NCBI RefSeq assembly: GCF_001050035.1
Contig: NZ_CVTA01000005.1
Span: 80,001-144,000 of the forward strand
Reading direction: 5' to 3'
DNA: 64,000 nt
DNA from: Mycolicibacterium komanii
GTDB lineage: Bacteria; Actinomycetota; Actinomycetes; Mycobacteriales; Mycobacteriaceae
The notes beneath the pieces are model-generated. The model had not been told where the DNA came from and did not search any database. It was given only the letters and a program-made list of their open reading frames with translations. Each line of letters starts with the position of its first letter. The stretch's first letter is position 1. Shown here one piece after another: positions 15,970-28,196 of the stretch. Made by a program: the position numbers and the translations under genes.

Positions 15970-17532
15970 GTGACTTCGATGGTGACGCGAGACGGGACGG
16001 CCGGGCAGGCCGTTAGCCCGCACGCGACCGACGAGTCCTCGAGTGAATCGGCCACCGCGCGCACCTACCAGGTCCGCACATACGGCTGCCAGATGAACGT
16101 GCACGACTCGGAGCGGCTCGCGGGATTGCTGGAGGGCGCTGGGTACCAACGCGCCGCCGAGGGCGAGGACGCCGACGTGGTCGTGTTCAACACCTGCGCG
16201 GTGCGCGAGAACGCCGACAACAAGCTCTACGGCAACATCAGCCACCTGGCGCCGCGCAAGCAGGCCAATCCCGACATGCAGATCGCCGTCGGCGGCTGCC
16301 TTGCGCAGAAGGACCGCGCAACCGTGCTGCGCCGGGCGCCCTGGGTCGACGTCGTGTTCGGCACCCACAACATCGGCTCGCTACCCACGCTGCTCGAGCG
16401 GGCCCGGCACAACCGGGCCGCCCAGGTGGAGATCGTCGAGGCGCTGCAGGAGTTTCCCTCCGCACTGCCCGCCGCGCGCGAATCCGCTTACGCCGCTTGG
16501 GTGTCGGTGTCGGTGGGATGCAACAACACCTGCACGTTCTGCATCGTGCCCTCCTTGCGGGGCAAGGAGGTCGATCGCAGGCCCGGCGACGTGCTCGCCG
16601 AGGTGCAGACGCTCGTCGACCAGGGTGTCCTCGAGATCACGCTGCTCGGTCAGAACGTCAACGCCTACGGCGTGTCCTTCGCCGATCCGGCCGAACCGCG
16701 GGACCGTGGCGCGTTCGCCAAACTCCTGCGGGCCTGCGGACGCATCGACGGACTCGAGCGGGTGCGGTTCACCTCACCGCACCCCGCGGAGTTCACCGAC
16801 GACGTGATCGCCGCGATGGCCGAGACGCCGAACGTGTGCCCGACGCTGCACATGCCGTTGCAATCGGGTTCGGACCGCATCCTGAAGGCGATGCGGCGGT
16901 CCTACCGCGCCGAGCGCTACCTCGGCATCATCGACCGCGTCCGCGCCGCGATCCCGCACTCCGCGATCACCACCGACCTGATCGTCGGGTTTCCGGGGGA
17001 GACCGAGGAGGACTTCCAGGCCACCCTCGACGTCGTCGCGCAGGCGCGGTTCGCCAGCGCGTTCACCTTCCAGTACTCCAAACGACCCGGAACCCCGGCC
17101 GCGGAGCTGCCCGATCAGGTGCCGAAAGACGTTGTCAGCGAACGCTATCAGCGATTGATCGACCTGCAGGAGAGGATCTCCTTGGAGGAGAACCGGGTAC
17201 TGGTCGGCAGCACCGTGGAGGTTCTGGTGGCCGCGGGTGAGGGCCGCAAGGACGCGACGACGGCCCGGATGTCGGGCCGGGCCCGCGACGGCCGACTGGT
17301 GCACTTCAACCCGGAGCGACTCGACATCCGCCCCGGCGACGTTGTGACCACGACCGTGACCGGGGCCGCGCCGCACCATCTGATCGCGGATTCGGCCGTG
17401 CACACCCACCGTCGGACCAGGGCGGGCGACGCCCACGCCGAAGGCCGGCGGCCGCGCACCGGCGTCGGGTTGGGCATGCCGGGCATCGGCGCGCCGACGA
17501 CGCCCGTGACGTCGACGGGATGTGCCCGGTGA
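15970..17532 (+). CDS. miaB: tRNA-2-methylthio-N6-dimethylallyladenosine synthase MiaB
   Basis: This 520-residue radical-SAM enzyme adds the 2-methylthio group to i6A37 of tRNA. The N-terminal MTTase domain has its three cluster cysteines (YGCQMN, FNTCAVR, GGCLAQ), followed by the radical-SAM motif CNNTCTFC and a C-terminal TRAM domain. The partner enzyme MiaA is encoded at 21270, and i6A made by MiaA is the substrate here. The GTG at 15970 is preferred; an ATG lies three codons further. The C-terminal tail beyond TRAM is Gly/Pro/Arg-rich. It overlaps the next gene by four bases (GTGA). Confidence 0.95.
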   Translation: MTSMVTRDGTAGQAVSPHATDESSSESATARTYQVRTYGCQMNVHDSERLAGLLEGAGYQRAAEGEDADVVVFNTCAVRENADNKLYGNISHLAPRKQANPDMQIAVGGCLAQKDRATVLRRAPWVDVVFGTHNIGSLPTLLERARHNRAAQVEIVEALQEFPSALPAARESAYAAWVSVSVGCNNTCTFCIVPSLRGKEVDRRPGDVLAEVQTLVDQGVLEITLLGQNVNAYGVSFADPAEPRDRGAFAKLLRACGRIDGLERVRFTSPHPAEFTDDVIAAMAETPNVCPTLHMPLQSGSDRILKAMRRSYRAERYLGIIDRVRAAIPHSAITTDLIVGFPGETEEDFQATLDVVAQARFASAFTFQYSKRPGTPAAELPDQVPKDVVSERYQRLIDLQERISLEENRVLVGSTVEVLVAAGEGRKDATTARMSGRARDGRLVHFNPERLDIRPGDVVTTTVTGAAPHHLIADSAVHTHRRTRAGDAHAEGRRPRTGVGLGMPGIGAPTTPVTSTGCAR

Positions 17533-18140
17533 CGGCCCCCGACGACAACGGTTTCGAGGACTTCAAGGGCGATATCGAGGCCGCGGAGCGCCGCGTCGCA
17601 CGGGAGATCGACCCTGGCGCACGCGCTCTGGTGATCGCCATCGGGGTGTTCGTACTGCTGGTGTCGTTCATCTTGCCGCACACCGGCGATGCCCGCGGTA
17701 TCGATGTGCTCGTCGGCGGCGAGACCGCGGCCCGTGAGGGGATTACGCTGCCGCTACGCGTATTCGCTTGGCTGGTACTGGTATTCGGCGTCGGCTTCTC
17801 GATGCTCGCGCTGCTGACCCGGCGCTGGGCGCTGGCCTGGATCGCGCTGGCCGGCTCGACCGTCGCGACGCTTCTCGGCCTCTTGGCGGTGTGGTCGCGC
17901 CAGACCGCACCCGATCGCTACCCAGGCCCGGGAATCGGGCTCGTCCTCGCCTGGATCGCGATCGCGGTGGTGACATTCCACTGGGCCAGGGCGGTGTGGG
18001 CACGCACCGCGCTGCAGTTGGCCGCCGAGGAGGAACGTCGCAAGGCGGTCGCCGAGCAGCAGAAGAAGGGTCTGCTCGACAATCTCGACGACCCGGACAA
18101 GCCCGACGACCCGAACGGCCCCGACAAGCCGGGCACCTAG
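17529..18140 (+). CDS. Conserved mycobacterial membrane protein (Rv2732c-like)
   Basis: This 203-residue protein has about four hydrophobic helices (for example [17 protein letters not shown] and [17 protein letters not shown]) and a charged C-terminal tail. The tail starts [17 protein letters not shown] and ends in Asp/Pro repeats. It follows miaB with a GTGA overlap, the same neighbour as in M. tuberculosis. Its function is unknown. Confidence 0.85.
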   Translation: MTAPDDNGFEDFKGDIEAAERRVAREIDPGARALVIAIGVFVLLVSFILPHTGDARGIDVLVGGETAAREGITLPLRVFAWLVLVFGVGFSMLALLTRRWALAWIALAGSTVATLLGLLAVWSRQTAPDRYPGPGIGLVLAWIAIAVVTFHWARAVWARTALQLAAEEERRKAVAEQQKKGLLDNLDDPDKPDDPNGPDKPGT

Positions 18141-18177
18141 CCCGATTCTGCAGTTCGCGAGACGAAAACCCCGAAAG

Positions 18178-19509
18178 CTACCGCGTTTTGCCGAGCGCCT
18201 CGGCGGCCGCATCCGCCCACTGTCGCCACTGCTCGGCGTTGGCGCGCGCCTCCGCGGCGTCCTTCTCACGACCGGCGGCCGCGGCCTTCTCCGCCTGCCG
18301 CTCGTATTGCTCTGCGCGGACGCGGAACTGGTCGGCACGCGCCTGAGCCTCCGGATCGACGCCGTGCGTCGGCGCCTCGCGGATCTTCTTCTCCACCGCG
18401 CGCAGGCGGCGCTCCAACTCGGGGCCCCGCTCGCGGGGCACCTTGCCGATGGCGTCCCACTTTTCGCCGATTACGCGCAGCGCGGCCCTGGCCGCGTCGA
18501 GGTCGGAGGTGTCGATCTTCTCCGCCTCGGCCAGCAGCGCCTCCTTGGCCTCGGCGTTGGCGCGGAACTCGGCATCGCGCTCGGCGCTGGCCGCGTTGCG
18601 CGCGCCGAAGAACTGGTCCTGCGCGGCCTTGAACCGCTGCCACAGCGCGTCGTCGACGTCCTTGGCCGCGCGTCCGGCCGCCTTCCACTCGGTCAGCAGT
18701 TCACGGAACGCCGCGCTGGTCGGGCCCCAGTCCGTCGAATCGGCCAGTTCCTCGGCGCGCACACACAGTGCCTCCTTGGCCTGGCGCGCCCCCGCGCGTT
18801 CGCGGTCCAGTTCGGCGAAATGCGAGCCGCGCCGCCGGTTGAACTGCTCGCGGGCCGCCGAGTAGCGCTTCCACAGCGCGTCGTCGGTCTTGCGGTCCAG
18901 CCCGGTGATCGTGCGCCACTCGTCAAGGATCTCCCGCAGCCGGTCGCCCGCGGCCTTCCACTGGGTGGAGTTGGCGGCGATGTCCTCGGCCTCGGCGGCC
19001 AGCCCCTCCTTGCGGGCGGTCTGCGCTGCCCGGAGCTCCTCGCGCCGGGCCTTCTCGGCCTGTGCCGTTTCGTCGGCGTGGGCGATGATCGTCTGCAGCC
19101 GCTCGGCGATGGCGTCGACGTCGCCGAGCACGTGCGCCGTCGGCAGCGTCTCGGCCAGCGACTGGGCCGCGGCCTTGATCTTGCGGGCGTCGCCGGTACC
19201 GGTCTCGAGCCGGCTCTCCATCAGCGCGACCTCGGTCTGCAGGTCGTCGAAGCGCCTACCGAAGTGCGCGTAGGCCGCCTCGGTGTCGCCTGCCTGCCAC
19301 GATCCGATGATCCGTTCGCCCGAGCCGGTGATCAGCCATACCGTGCCATCGGGGTCGACGCGACCGAACCGGTGCGGGTCGCTCGACGGCGGCGCGGCCA
19401 CCGGCGGTATGGGCCGGCCCGGCCGCGGCACGGGTCCCGGACGCGGCGGCCCGGGCCGCGGGGCGGGTTTCGGCGCGGAGGACTGGCCCCCTGGCTGGCT
19501 GGTCGTCAT
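18178..19509 (-). CDS. DUF349-repeat protein (Rv2731-like)
   Basis: This 443-residue protein has a Pro/Gly/Arg-rich N-terminus (residues 10-45), then long charged helices with several DUF349 repeats (patterns such as [51 protein letters not shown]). The end is an Ala/Glu/Arg-rich coiled coil. The fold is likely elongated and all-helical. It converges with the Rv2732c-like gene. Its function is unknown; it is conserved in mycobacteria. Confidence 0.88.
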   Translation of the reverse strand: MTTSQPGGQSSAPKPAPRPGPPRPGPVPRPGRPIPPVAAPPSSDPHRFGRVDPDGTVWLITGSGERIIGSWQAGDTEAAYAHFGRRFDDLQTEVALMESRLETGTGDARKIKAAAQSLAETLPTAHVLGDVDAIAERLQTIIAHADETAQAEKARREELRAAQTARKEGLAAEAEDIAANSTQWKAAGDRLREILDEWRTITGLDRKTDDALWKRYSAAREQFNRRRGSHFAELDRERAGARQAKEALCVRAEELADSTDWGPTSAAFRELLTEWKAAGRAAKDVDDALWQRFKAAQDQFFGARNAASAERDAEFRANAEAKEALLAEAEKIDTSDLDAARAALRVIGEKWDAIGKVPRERGPELERRLRAVEKKIREAPTHGVDPEAQARADQFRVRAEQYERQAEKAAAAGREKDAAEARANAEQWRQWADAAAEALGKTR

Positions 19510-19671
19510 GTCCGTAATCCTCGTGCCCTCCGCGGCGCGCCGCGTACCTGCCGCGCAACGCGGCGCCTGATCGCTGTCCGACGCTATTGAAACAGGTCCC
19601 CGGGGCACGTGCGCACAGCTTTCCGCGATGACCTGCCTAGGCTCGTCGCGACAACCTACGGAAGGACTGCG

Positions 19672-20556
19672 ATGGCCGGCTTCGGCGATGGGGTGGATCT
19701 GGCCGTCGTCCTCGCGCTCGGCGCCGCTTTTTTCATCGCGATCGGCGACGTGATCCACCAGCGGCAGGCCCACGAGGTCACCGACGAACCGGTCGGCCAC
19801 CTCGAGCTGTTCACCCGGCTGCTGCGCGACCGGCAGTGGTGGCTGGGCAGTTTCGTGGCCGCCGCCGGGTTCGGGCTGCAGGCCGCCGCGCTCGGCCTGG
19901 GCTCGGTGCTGCTGGTCCAGGCGCTGCTGGTCACCTCGTTGCTGTTCGCATTGCCGATCAACGCCCGGCTCTCACACCGCAGGGTGACCCGGTGGCAGTG
20001 GATGTGGGCCGTGCTGCTGGCCGCGTCGGTGGCGGTGATCGTGACCGTCGGCAACCCGACCGCCGGGCAGTCCCGGGCCTCATGGGAGACCTGGGCCGCG
20101 GTGCTGGTGGTGCTGGGCCCGGCCCTGGTGCTCTGCGTCATCGGCGCCAACTTCTGGAAGGGACGGGTGAGCGCGGTGCTGCTGGCGCTCGTGTCCGGCG
20201 CGCTGTGGGGGCTGTTCGCGGTGCTGACCAAGGGTGTCGTCGACCGACTCGACGACGGGTTGGAAGCCCTGCTGCGCACCCCCGAGCTCTACGTGTGGGC
20301 GGCGGTGGCGGTCGCGGGCACGGCGTGGCAGCAGGCGTCGTTCCGCGCCGGGTCCTTGACCGCGTCTTTGCCGACGATGACCGTGGCCGAACCGGTGGTC
20401 GCGTCGGTGCTCGGCGTCGTGGTGCTCGGCGAGATGCTGCGGCCGGGAGAGGCCGGACTGCTCACGCTGATCGTCGCGGTGGGGGTGATGGTGGTCGCGA
20501 CGGCCGCGCTGGCCCGCAGTGAAGCCGCCACCGCCGCCCAGCCCGCACCGCATTAG
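19672..20556 (+). CDS. DMT-superfamily membrane protein (Rv2729c-like)
   Basis: This 294-residue protein has about nine to ten hydrophobic helices arranged as two EamA-like halves. The second half ends with the typical [16 protein letters not shown]. The start at 19672 has a good ribosome site (GGAAGG, six bases upstream). The substrate is unknown. It sits directly upstream of the Rv2728c-like gene and miaA, the usual mycobacterial order. Confidence 0.85.
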   Translation: MAGFGDGVDLAVVLALGAAFFIAIGDVIHQRQAHEVTDEPVGHLELFTRLLRDRQWWLGSFVAAAGFGLQAAALGLGSVLLVQALLVTSLLFALPINARLSHRRVTRWQWMWAVLLAASVAVIVTVGNPTAGQSRASWETWAAVLVVLGPALVLCVIGANFWKGRVSAVLLALVSGALWGLFAVLTKGVVDRLDDGLEALLRTPELYVWAAVAVAGTAWQQASFRAGSLTASLPTMTVAEPVVASVLGVVVLGEMLRPGEAGLLTLIVAVGVMVVATAALARSEAATAAQPAPH

Positions 20557-20566
20557 CGTGGACGAC

Positions 20567-21256
20567 GTGCTGAGCGCCATCGCGATCGTCCCGTCGGCAC
20601 CGGTCATGGTGCCCGAACTCGCCACAGGCGCCGCACCCGAGCTGGCCGATCTGCGCGACGCGGTGTCCACGGCCGTGGCCGGGCTTCCGTCGCGCTGGAT
20701 CGCCGTCGGGGTGGGGCGCGCCGATCAGAGTTTCGGCCCGCACCACACCGGGACCTTCGCCGGTTACGGCGTCGACCTGCAGGTCACGCTGTCCGCCGGG
20801 GCCGCAGGCGATCCGGTCGCATTGCCGCTGTGCGCGCTGATCGCCGGCTGGGTGCGCGGTGCGGCCCGCGCCGACGCCTCCGTCGAGGTGCGCGTGTTCG
20901 CCGACGACCACGGCGTCGACGCCGCGCTGGCCGGTGGCGAGCGGTTACGCGCCGAGATCGACGAAGCCGGCGACTCCGTCGGTGTGCTCGTCGTCGCCGA
21001 CGGCGCCAACACGCTGACGCCGGCCGCGCCGGGAGGCTTCGACCCCGAATCCGTCCCCGTACAAGCCGCGCTGGACGACGCGCTGGCCGGTGGCCGGACC
21101 GCGTCGCTGACGCGACTGCCCGAGGCCGTGGTCGGCCGGGTCGCGTACCAGGTGCTGGCGGGCCTCGTCGGCGCCGGACCCCGGTCGGCCAAGGAGCTGT
21201 ACCGCGGGGCCCCCTACGGCGTCGGCTACTTCGTCGGCCTCTGGCAGCCGCGATGA
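20567..21256 (+). CDS. Conserved alanine-rich protein (Rv2728c-like)
   Basis: This 229-residue soluble protein starts [21 protein letters not shown] from a GTG. The overall pattern recalls class III extradiol-dioxygenase-like folds (LigB/MEMO type), but the metal-binding histidines are not convincing, so no enzymatic role is claimed. It is 10 bases from the upstream gene and 13 bases from miaA. Confidence 0.82.
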   Translation: MLSAIAIVPSAPVMVPELATGAAPELADLRDAVSTAVAGLPSRWIAVGVGRADQSFGPHHTGTFAGYGVDLQVTLSAGAAGDPVALPLCALIAGWVRGAARADASVEVRVFADDHGVDAALAGGERLRAEIDEAGDSVGVLVVADGANTLTPAAPGGFDPESVPVQAALDDALAGGRTASLTRLPEAVVGRVAYQVLAGLVGAGPRSAKELYRGAPYGVGYFVGLWQPR

Positions 21257-21269
21257 GCGCACGCCCACG

Positions 21270-22190
21270 ATGACGCGCCCGATCGCGGTCATCGGACCGA
21301 CCGGGACCGGCAAATCGGCGCTGGCGTTGGACATCGCCGAGAGATTGAGCAGCGAGATCGGCGCTGAGATCGTGAACGCCGACGCGATGCAGCTGTACCG
21401 CGGCATGGACATCGGAACCGCGAAATTGACTCTCGACGAGCGCCGCGGGATCCCGCACCACCAGCTCGACGTCCTCGAGGTGACCGAGACCGCGAGCGTG
21501 GCCCGCTACCAGCAATCGGCCGCCGCCGACATCGAGGCCATTCTCGAACGGGGCGCGGTCCCCGTCGTCGTGGGCGGGTCGATGATGTACGTCCAATCGC
21601 TGCTCGACAACTGGACGTTTCCGGCGACCGACCCGGCCGTCCGCGCCCGCTTCGAGCAGCGGCTCGCCGAAATCGGACCGGCCGCCTTGCACCGGGAGCT
21701 GGCGCGCGTGGACGCCGATGCCGCCGCCTCCATCCAGCCGACGGACGGCCGACGGATCGTGCGCGCGCTCGAGGTCGTCGAACTGACCGGTCGGCCGTTC
21801 GCCGCGTCGTTCCCCGCCATCGGCGCGCCGCGCTGGGACACCGCCATCATCGGACTCGACTGGGACACAACACGTCTCGACGTTCGCCTCGCGCAACGCA
21901 CCGACAAGATGTTCGCCGACGGACTGGTCGACGAGGTGCGGGCCCTGCTGAAATGCGGGCTGCGCGACGGGGTCACCGCCTCGCGGGCGCTGGGCTACGC
22001 GCAGGTGCTCGCCGACCTCGACGCCGGCGGCGACGGGTCCGGCGCGCGTGAGCCGACGTTCATCGGCACCCGCCGCTACGTGCGCCGGCAGCGGTCCTGG
22101 TTCCGCCGCGACCACCGCATCGTGTGGCTGGACGGCGCCGCCTCGGACCTCGTCGAGGAGACGCTGCGCGTGTGGCGGGACGTACCCTGA
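21270..22190 (+). CDS. miaA: tRNA dimethylallyltransferase MiaA
   Basis: This 306-residue enzyme transfers a dimethylallyl group to A37 of tRNAs that read UNN codons. It has the P-loop [12 protein letters not shown], the conserved [17 protein letters not shown] and the [10 protein letters not shown] segment. Together with MiaB, 5 kb upstream, it completes the ms2i6A pathway. It is followed after four bases by dapF. Confidence 0.97.
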   Translation: MTRPIAVIGPTGTGKSALALDIAERLSSEIGAEIVNADAMQLYRGMDIGTAKLTLDERRGIPHHQLDVLEVTETASVARYQQSAAADIEAILERGAVPVVVGGSMMYVQSLLDNWTFPATDPAVRARFEQRLAEIGPAALHRELARVDADAAASIQPTDGRRIVRALEVVELTGRPFAASFPAIGAPRWDTAIIGLDWDTTRLDVRLAQRTDKMFADGLVDEVRALLKCGLRDGVTASRALGYAQVLADLDAGGDGSGAREPTFIGTRRYVRRQRSWFRRDHRIVWLDGAASDLVEETLRVWRDVP

Positions 22191-22194
22191 ACAC

Positions 22195-23067
22195 GTGAGG
22201 TTCGCCAAGGGGCACGGCACGCAGAACGATTTCGTGCTGCTGCCCGACCTCGACTTCGAGCTGACGCTGACCCCGGCGGTCGTAACGGCGCTGTGTGACC
22301 GGCGCCGCGGCCTGGGCGCCGACGGTGTGCTGCGCGTGACCACCGCGGCGGCCGCGCAGCGGGGCGGGCTGTTCGAACAGTTACCGGAAGGCGTCGCGGG
22401 CGAGAACTGGTACATGGATTACCGCAACGCCGACGGATCGATCGCGCAGATGTGCGGCAACGGGGTTCGGGTGTTCGCGCACTATCTGCGAGCCAGCGGC
22501 CTGGAGAGCCGCGACGAGTTCGTCGTCGGGTCGCTGGCGGGTCCGCGGCCGGTGGTGCTGCATAACTGGGACGCGACGAGAGCCGACGTCACCGTCGAGA
22601 TGGGCAAGGTGAACCAGCTGGGCACCGGTGAGGCGATCGTCGGCGGCCGCCCGTTCGCGGGCTTGGCCGTCGACGTCGGCAACCCCCACCTGGCGTGCGT
22701 CGACTCCGGCCTAACCCGCGAGGAGCTGTCCGCGCTCGATGTCGGGGCGCCGGTGTCCTTCGACACCGCTCAGTTTCCGGAGGGCGTGAACATCGAGGTG
22801 CTGACCGCCCCCATCGACGGCGCGGTGTCGATGCGTGTGCACGAACGCGGCGTCGGTGAGACCCGGTCGTGCGGGACGGGCACCGTCGCGGCCGCGGTCG
22901 CCGCGCTGGCGTACTCCGGGGCTGCCACCGGAAGCCTCGACGTTCGGATTCCCGGCGGTGAAGTCTCGGTCACGGTCACCGACGCCAGCAGTTTCCTGCG
23001 CGGCCCGTCGATCCTCGTGGCGCACGGCGAGCTGTCCGAGGAATGGTGGAACGTTGCGCAACGTTAA
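22195..23067 (+). CDS. dapF: Diaminopimelate epimerase
   Basis: This 290-residue enzyme interconverts LL- and meso-diaminopimelate for lysine and peptidoglycan. The two catalytic cysteines are in MCGNGVRVF and SCGTGTVAA. The start is the GTG at 22195 ([13 protein letters not shown]), the only one that keeps the conserved GHGTQNDF near the N-terminus. It is in line with miaA and hflX. Confidence 0.97.
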   Translation: MRFAKGHGTQNDFVLLPDLDFELTLTPAVVTALCDRRRGLGADGVLRVTTAAAAQRGGLFEQLPEGVAGENWYMDYRNADGSIAQMCGNGVRVFAHYLRASGLESRDEFVVGSLAGPRPVVLHNWDATRADVTVEMGKVNQLGTGEAIVGGRPFAGLAVDVGNPHLACVDSGLTREELSALDVGAPVSFDTAQFPEGVNIEVLTAPIDGAVSMRVHERGVGETRSCGTGTVAAAVAALAYSGAATGSLDVRIPGGEVSVTVTDASSFLRGPSILVAHGELSEEWWNVAQR

Positions 23068-23112
23068 TTGGGGTGCATGAAAAGTGATCTCCGTGCGAAT
23101 CTTTATTCGCCT

Positions 23113-24558
<1,446 letters not shown>

Positions 24559-24569
24559 GCCTCTAACGC

Positions 24570-24611
24570 AGCGAAGAGGCGCAGAGGTCATCGACCTCTG
24601 CGCCTCTCGCT
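24570..24611. terminator. Long inverted repeat between the convergent hflX and CsbD-like genes
   Basis: A perfect 15-bp stem, AGAGGCGCAGAGGTC (24575-24589) with its complement at 24593-24607, has a 3-base loop. The outer AGCG/CGCT pairs extend it with one bulged A. It lies 16 bases after the hflX stop and 15 before the CsbD-like stop, so it can serve both strands. There is no U-run on either side, as is common for mycobacterial terminators. Confidence 0.75.
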
Positions 24612-24622
24612 GACGGTGTTGG

Positions 24623-24865
24623 TTACTCCTGCTCGGCCTCTTGACGCTTCTCGGCCGTCTTGGCCGCGGCCCGCGCGCTTTCGGCCTCGGCTTCCTTCTG
24701 CGCGGCGTTGCGCTGCGCATCTGCCTTGTCCTGCTGGGCCTGCCCCTCGCGGTACAGGTCGTCTCGGCCGGCGACGGCGCCCAAAACCTCTTTGGCCTTG
24801 CCCTTCACGCCTTCAACGACGCCCTTGACGGCCTCTTCCGGCCCACTGTTGTTCTTGTCGGACAC
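24623..24865 (-). CDS. CsbD-like small stress protein
   Basis: This 80-residue, very hydrophilic protein has the CsbD-type motif AVKGVVEGVKGKAKEVLGAVAG near the N-terminus, which is split here for brevity into VKGVVEG and KGKAKEVLG. A long Ala/Glu/Gln/Arg helix follows. CsbD proteins are induced by general stress in other bacteria; their role is unclear. The GTG at 24865 has an excellent ribosome site (AAGGAGG, eight bases upstream). Confidence 0.82.
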   Translation of the reverse strand: MSDKNNSGPEEAVKGVVEGVKGKAKEVLGAVAGRDDLYREGQAQQDKADAQRNAAQKEAEAESARAAAKTAEKRQEAEQE

Positions 24866-24989
24866 TGCGGCTTCCTCCTTGCCGGTCAAACGGTGTGACG
24901 GTTCAGTACCCGAAACACCGTTTCGCTAATCGGACAATTGACGTGCGGGTGAGGCACCTCACAGCGGGTCCCGCGGATTGTGCTCGGCG

Positions 24990-25493
24990 CTAGCCGAGTT
25001 CAAAGACCTCGGCCGCGGGCACCGCCATCACCTGCTGCGCGAGTAGCGCTTTCAACTGGTCGAGCCGGTCTTCCTGGGCTTGCGTCCGGTTTCCGGCACG
25101 GGCCAGGTCGATGAACTCGTCGGTGACGAACCCGTCGCGCAACAGCAGCGTGACCCTGCTACCGACGTGCTCGATGACGAAAACGAAGTCTTCGAGTAGG
25201 CGGCCACGGTCACTTCGCACCAGCGAACGGTCGACGACATAGCGGTCGTCGGTGACGCCGCGCATGACCGCCTCGAAGCCGTCACGTGCGCCCGGTCCGC
25301 GAAACGCGGTGCGCACCACGATGGATCGGCGCTCGGGCGGATCGCAGGGGGATACGACGGAGAAACCGAGCTGCATTGCTCTGAACGCGATTGCGACGCC
25401 GGCGGGTGAATGGCCACCGTGGTAACGATTGATGTCCTCGATCGTGAACGTGAGCGTACGTCCCCGCTCACGGACCTCGAGAACGTCGCTCAT
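24990..25493 (-). CDS. FmdE-like small protein coupled to the molybdoenzyme gene
   Basis: This 167-residue protein contains RYHGGHSPAGVAIAFRAMQLGF (residues 24 onward), quoted here in parts as YHGGHSPAG and AIAFRAMQLGF. It resembles the FmdE signature (FHGHxCPG, then a helix) found in proteins that work with molybdopterin or F430-type enzymes. The usual cysteine is replaced by serine. The C-terminal part is helical with AQQVMAVPAAEVF. The ATG at 25493 overlaps the stop of the bisC-like gene by four bases. A role in cofactor delivery or folding of that enzyme is inference. Confidence 0.75.
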   Translation of the reverse strand: MSDVLEVRERGRTLTFTIEDINRYHGGHSPAGVAIAFRAMQLGFSVVSPCDPPERRSIVVRTAFRGPGARDGFEAVMRGVTDDRYVVDRSLVRSDRGRLLEDFVFVIEHVGSRVTLLLRDGFVTDEFIDLARAGNRTQAQEDRLDQLKALLAQQVMAVPAAEVFELG

Positions 25494-27775
25494 CGCGGCT
25501 CGATCACCGGCGGTTCGTGAGCCCGCACCGGCGGCAACGCGCCGGTGTACTTCTCCACTTGGACCAGCACGTGCGCGCCGGTGCAACCGTGTGCAAGCGA
25601 TGAGGTGCCCGCATCGTCGGTGAGCACGTTGGGATTCCCGTGGGCGCACATGGAGTCCGGATCGGCGGGGTCGACGGGATGGAACCAGGCACCCGTCGCC
25701 AACTGCACGACGTCGGGCCGCAGGCGGTCGTCGATCACCAACCCCGCCAGGCACGCGCCGCGATCGTTGAACACCCGCACCACATCGCCTTCGGCGAGAT
25801 CGCGGTCGGCGGCGTTGCGCGGATGCATCCGGATGGGTTCCCGCCCCGCGACTTTCGATTTCCGGCTGACGGCTCCGCCGTCCAACTGGCCATGGAGCCG
25901 GGACGCCGGCTGATTGGCCAGCAAGTGCAGGGGATAGTCGGCCGCCCGTGAACCGCCCAGCCATTCGGCGGGCTCGTACCACTTCGGGTGTCCCGCACAG
26001 TCGGCGTAACCGAATCCGTCGATGTCGGCGGAGAAGACCTCGATCAGGCCGCTGGGGGTGCCGAGTCGGTGGGTGACCGGATCGGCGCGGAAGTCCGCCA
26101 GCAGTGTCAACCCCTTTTCGACGGGCAACCGCAACCGCCCGCGGCTCCAGAACTCCTCGAACGTCGGCACGCCGAAATCCAGTTCAGCCGCCCACTTGTC
26201 GTACAAATGGGCCAGCCACTGCCACGCCGTGCGAGCCTCTGTGAACCGATCGCCGAAACCCAATCGGTCTGCCAGCGCGGCGAAAGTCGTGTAGTCGTCT
26301 CGTGATTCGGCGTATGGCTCCGTCAGTTTGGGCATCGCCATCAGCATCGGGTCGTTGCGGGAGCCTGAAAAGTCGTCGCGCTCGAACGGCGTCGTCGACG
26401 GCACGACGATGTCGGCGTGTTTGGCCATTGCGGTCCAATACGGTTCGTGCACCACCAGGGTGTCGATGTGACCCAGGGCCCGCCGCAGCCGGGGGATGTT
26501 CTGGTGGTGGTGAAAGGGGTTACCGCCCGCCCAGTACACCAGCCGGATGTCCGGGTAGACCAGCCTCTGGCCGTTGTAGTCGAACGCCTCGCCGGGTCGC
26601 AACAACAGATCGCTGATGGCGGCGACCGGGATGAACGACCGCACGGGGTTGATGCCCTGCGGCAGCCTTGGCAGTCCGCACCGCAGTGGCGGCAGGCCGG
26701 GCTCGTTCATCGAGCCGTAGCCGTGTCCGAATCCGCCGCCGGGAAGGCCGATCTGCCCCAGCATCGCGGCCAGGGTCACGCCCATCCACGGCGCCTGTTC
26801 GCCGTGCCTCACTCGCTGCAACGACCAGCTGACGGTGACTATCGTGCGGTGCTCGGACATCCGCCGAGCCAGCCGGGCGATGTCATCGGCGGCGATGCCG
26901 GAGATCGCCGAGGCCCACCGCGGCGTCTTCGGCACGCCGTCGTCGGCCCCGAGGAGATACCGCTCGAAACGTTCGTAGCCGGTGCAGTACGCGCTCAAGA
27001 AGTTTCGGTCGGCGAGTCTCTCGGTAGCGAGTACGTAGGCGAGCGCGAGCATGATCGCCACATCGGTTCCGGGCACCGGCGCGAACCATTCACAATCTCC
27101 GTCGACGTCGTCGCGCAACGGTGAGAACGACACGATCTGTCCACCGCGAGCGCGGTACCGCCGCAGCGCATCTCGCGCCGGATGTGCGGTGGTGCCGCCG
27201 TGGTTGATCGACGTGTTCTTCAACGACAACCCGCCGAAGCACACGAGGAGTTCGGTGTGCTCGACGATGACCTCCCAGGAGGTCGACCGCTTGAACAGGT
27301 CGTCGTGCGTGCCGACGACGCGCGGCATGATCACCCCTGTGGCGCCGAGGCTGTAGGAGTGACGGGAAAACGTGTATCCGCCAAGGAGGTTCAGAAACCG
27401 GTGCACCTGGCTCTGGGCGTGATGGAACCGGCCCGCGCTGGACCAGCCATACGAGCCACCGAATATCGCCTCGTTTCCGTGCGAGTCGACGACGCGTCGG
27501 AGTTCATCGGCGAGCAGCTCGGTCAACTCGTCCCATGTCACCGCGACGAATTCGTCGTTCCCGCGGCGCGTGGTCGGACCCGGGCCGTCGCGCAACCAAC
27601 CCCGGCGCACAGCGGGTGTCGCTATTCGCGCCCGGTGTCGAAGAGATCCGGGCAGATTGCCCAGCAGCGGTGAGGGGTCGGCGTCGCCCTCGAACGGACT
27701 GACCGCGGCGATGTCGCCGTCTCGGATCTCGGCGGCGAAGGCCCCCCAGTGCGTCAGGCTGACCGGGGTGGGCAT
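25490..27775 (-). CDS. Molybdopterin S/N-oxide reductase (BisC/TorA family)
   Basis: This 761-residue enzyme belongs to the DMSO reductase superfamily, biotin-sulfoxide/TMAO reductase branch. It shows the THWGAF start, GGSYGWSSAGRFHHAQ with the likely molybdenum-ligand serine, WAGGNPFHHHQ and the C-terminal cofactor-binding LLANQPASRLHGQ. There is no N-terminal Fe-S cysteine motif and no Tat signal, so it is a cytoplasmic enzyme that needs no cluster. The physiological substrate (methionine or biotin sulfoxide, or N-oxides) cannot be told. The FmdE-like gene follows with an ATGA overlap. Confidence 0.9.
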   Translation of the reverse strand: MPTPVSLTHWGAFAAEIRDGDIAAVSPFEGDADPSPLLGNLPGSLRHRARIATPAVRRGWLRDGPGPTTRRGNDEFVAVTWDELTELLADELRRVVDSHGNEAIFGGSYGWSSAGRFHHAQSQVHRFLNLLGGYTFSRHSYSLGATGVIMPRVVGTHDDLFKRSTSWEVIVEHTELLVCFGGLSLKNTSINHGGTTAHPARDALRRYRARGGQIVSFSPLRDDVDGDCEWFAPVPGTDVAIMLALAYVLATERLADRNFLSAYCTGYERFERYLLGADDGVPKTPRWASAISGIAADDIARLARRMSEHRTIVTVSWSLQRVRHGEQAPWMGVTLAAMLGQIGLPGGGFGHGYGSMNEPGLPPLRCGLPRLPQGINPVRSFIPVAAISDLLLRPGEAFDYNGQRLVYPDIRLVYWAGGNPFHHHQNIPRLRRALGHIDTLVVHEPYWTAMAKHADIVVPSTTPFERDDFSGSRNDPMLMAMPKLTEPYAESRDDYTTFAALADRLGFGDRFTEARTAWQWLAHLYDKWAAELDFGVPTFEEFWSRGRLRLPVEKGLTLLADFRADPVTHRLGTPSGLIEVFSADIDGFGYADCAGHPKWYEPAEWLGGSRAADYPLHLLANQPASRLHGQLDGGAVSRKSKVAGREPIRMHPRNAADRDLAEGDVVRVFNDRGACLAGLVIDDRLRPDVVQLATGAWFHPVDPADPDSMCAHGNPNVLTDDAGTSSLAHGCTGAHVLVQVEKYTGALPPVRAHEPPVIEPR

Positions 27776-28196
27776 GGCGTCAGTCTAGGTGCGGGCCGCC
27801 CGCGGCTCGGAAACCGCCGACAGCGGGGTCGGCGTGCACGGTTTCAGCGATAGCGAATGGCATTACGGTCTGAATCGCGTGCGCAAGTGGCGTCGACCGG
27901 CTCAGACATTGCCTGGTGGCTACCGCTATTTGTGCAAATATTCGGCGGCCGTCGGCCATTCTCGTCTCCCGTGTGCAAACTATTTGCGATGCCGTCACCA
28001 CAGTTGTGGATGCAATTAGCGGGGGTGGCGCCGCGATTAATCGGGGCGGCACGGCGGGGTTATCCACGGCGAATGGAGTATCGGCAGGTATTTTCTTCCC
28101 AAGATCGGCGTGTTCGTTGGTTATTGGCGTCTGACGACAGATAGAGGACGGGTGCGAAATCTTCGAGCGAAATTTCGTACCGACCCGGGAGGTCGA
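27776..28196. other. 421-base gap, no gene; upstream region of the LGFP gene
   Basis: No convincing reading frame is seen on either strand. The right half is clearly richer in A and T than the surroundings. Just before the LGFP start there is a short stem, CGAAAT (28155-28160) with ATTTCG (28172-28177), and the ribosome site GGGAGG at 28187. The divergent promoters of bisC-like and LGFP genes must lie here. I could not assign a known riboswitch. Confidence 0.6.

Noticed and set aside
28010..28070. DnaA-box-like words (TTGTGGATG, TTATCCACG) in the gap before the LGFP gene
   Set aside because: Only about 6-7 of 9 positions match, there are two copies only, and no dnaA/dnaN neighbourhood exists.
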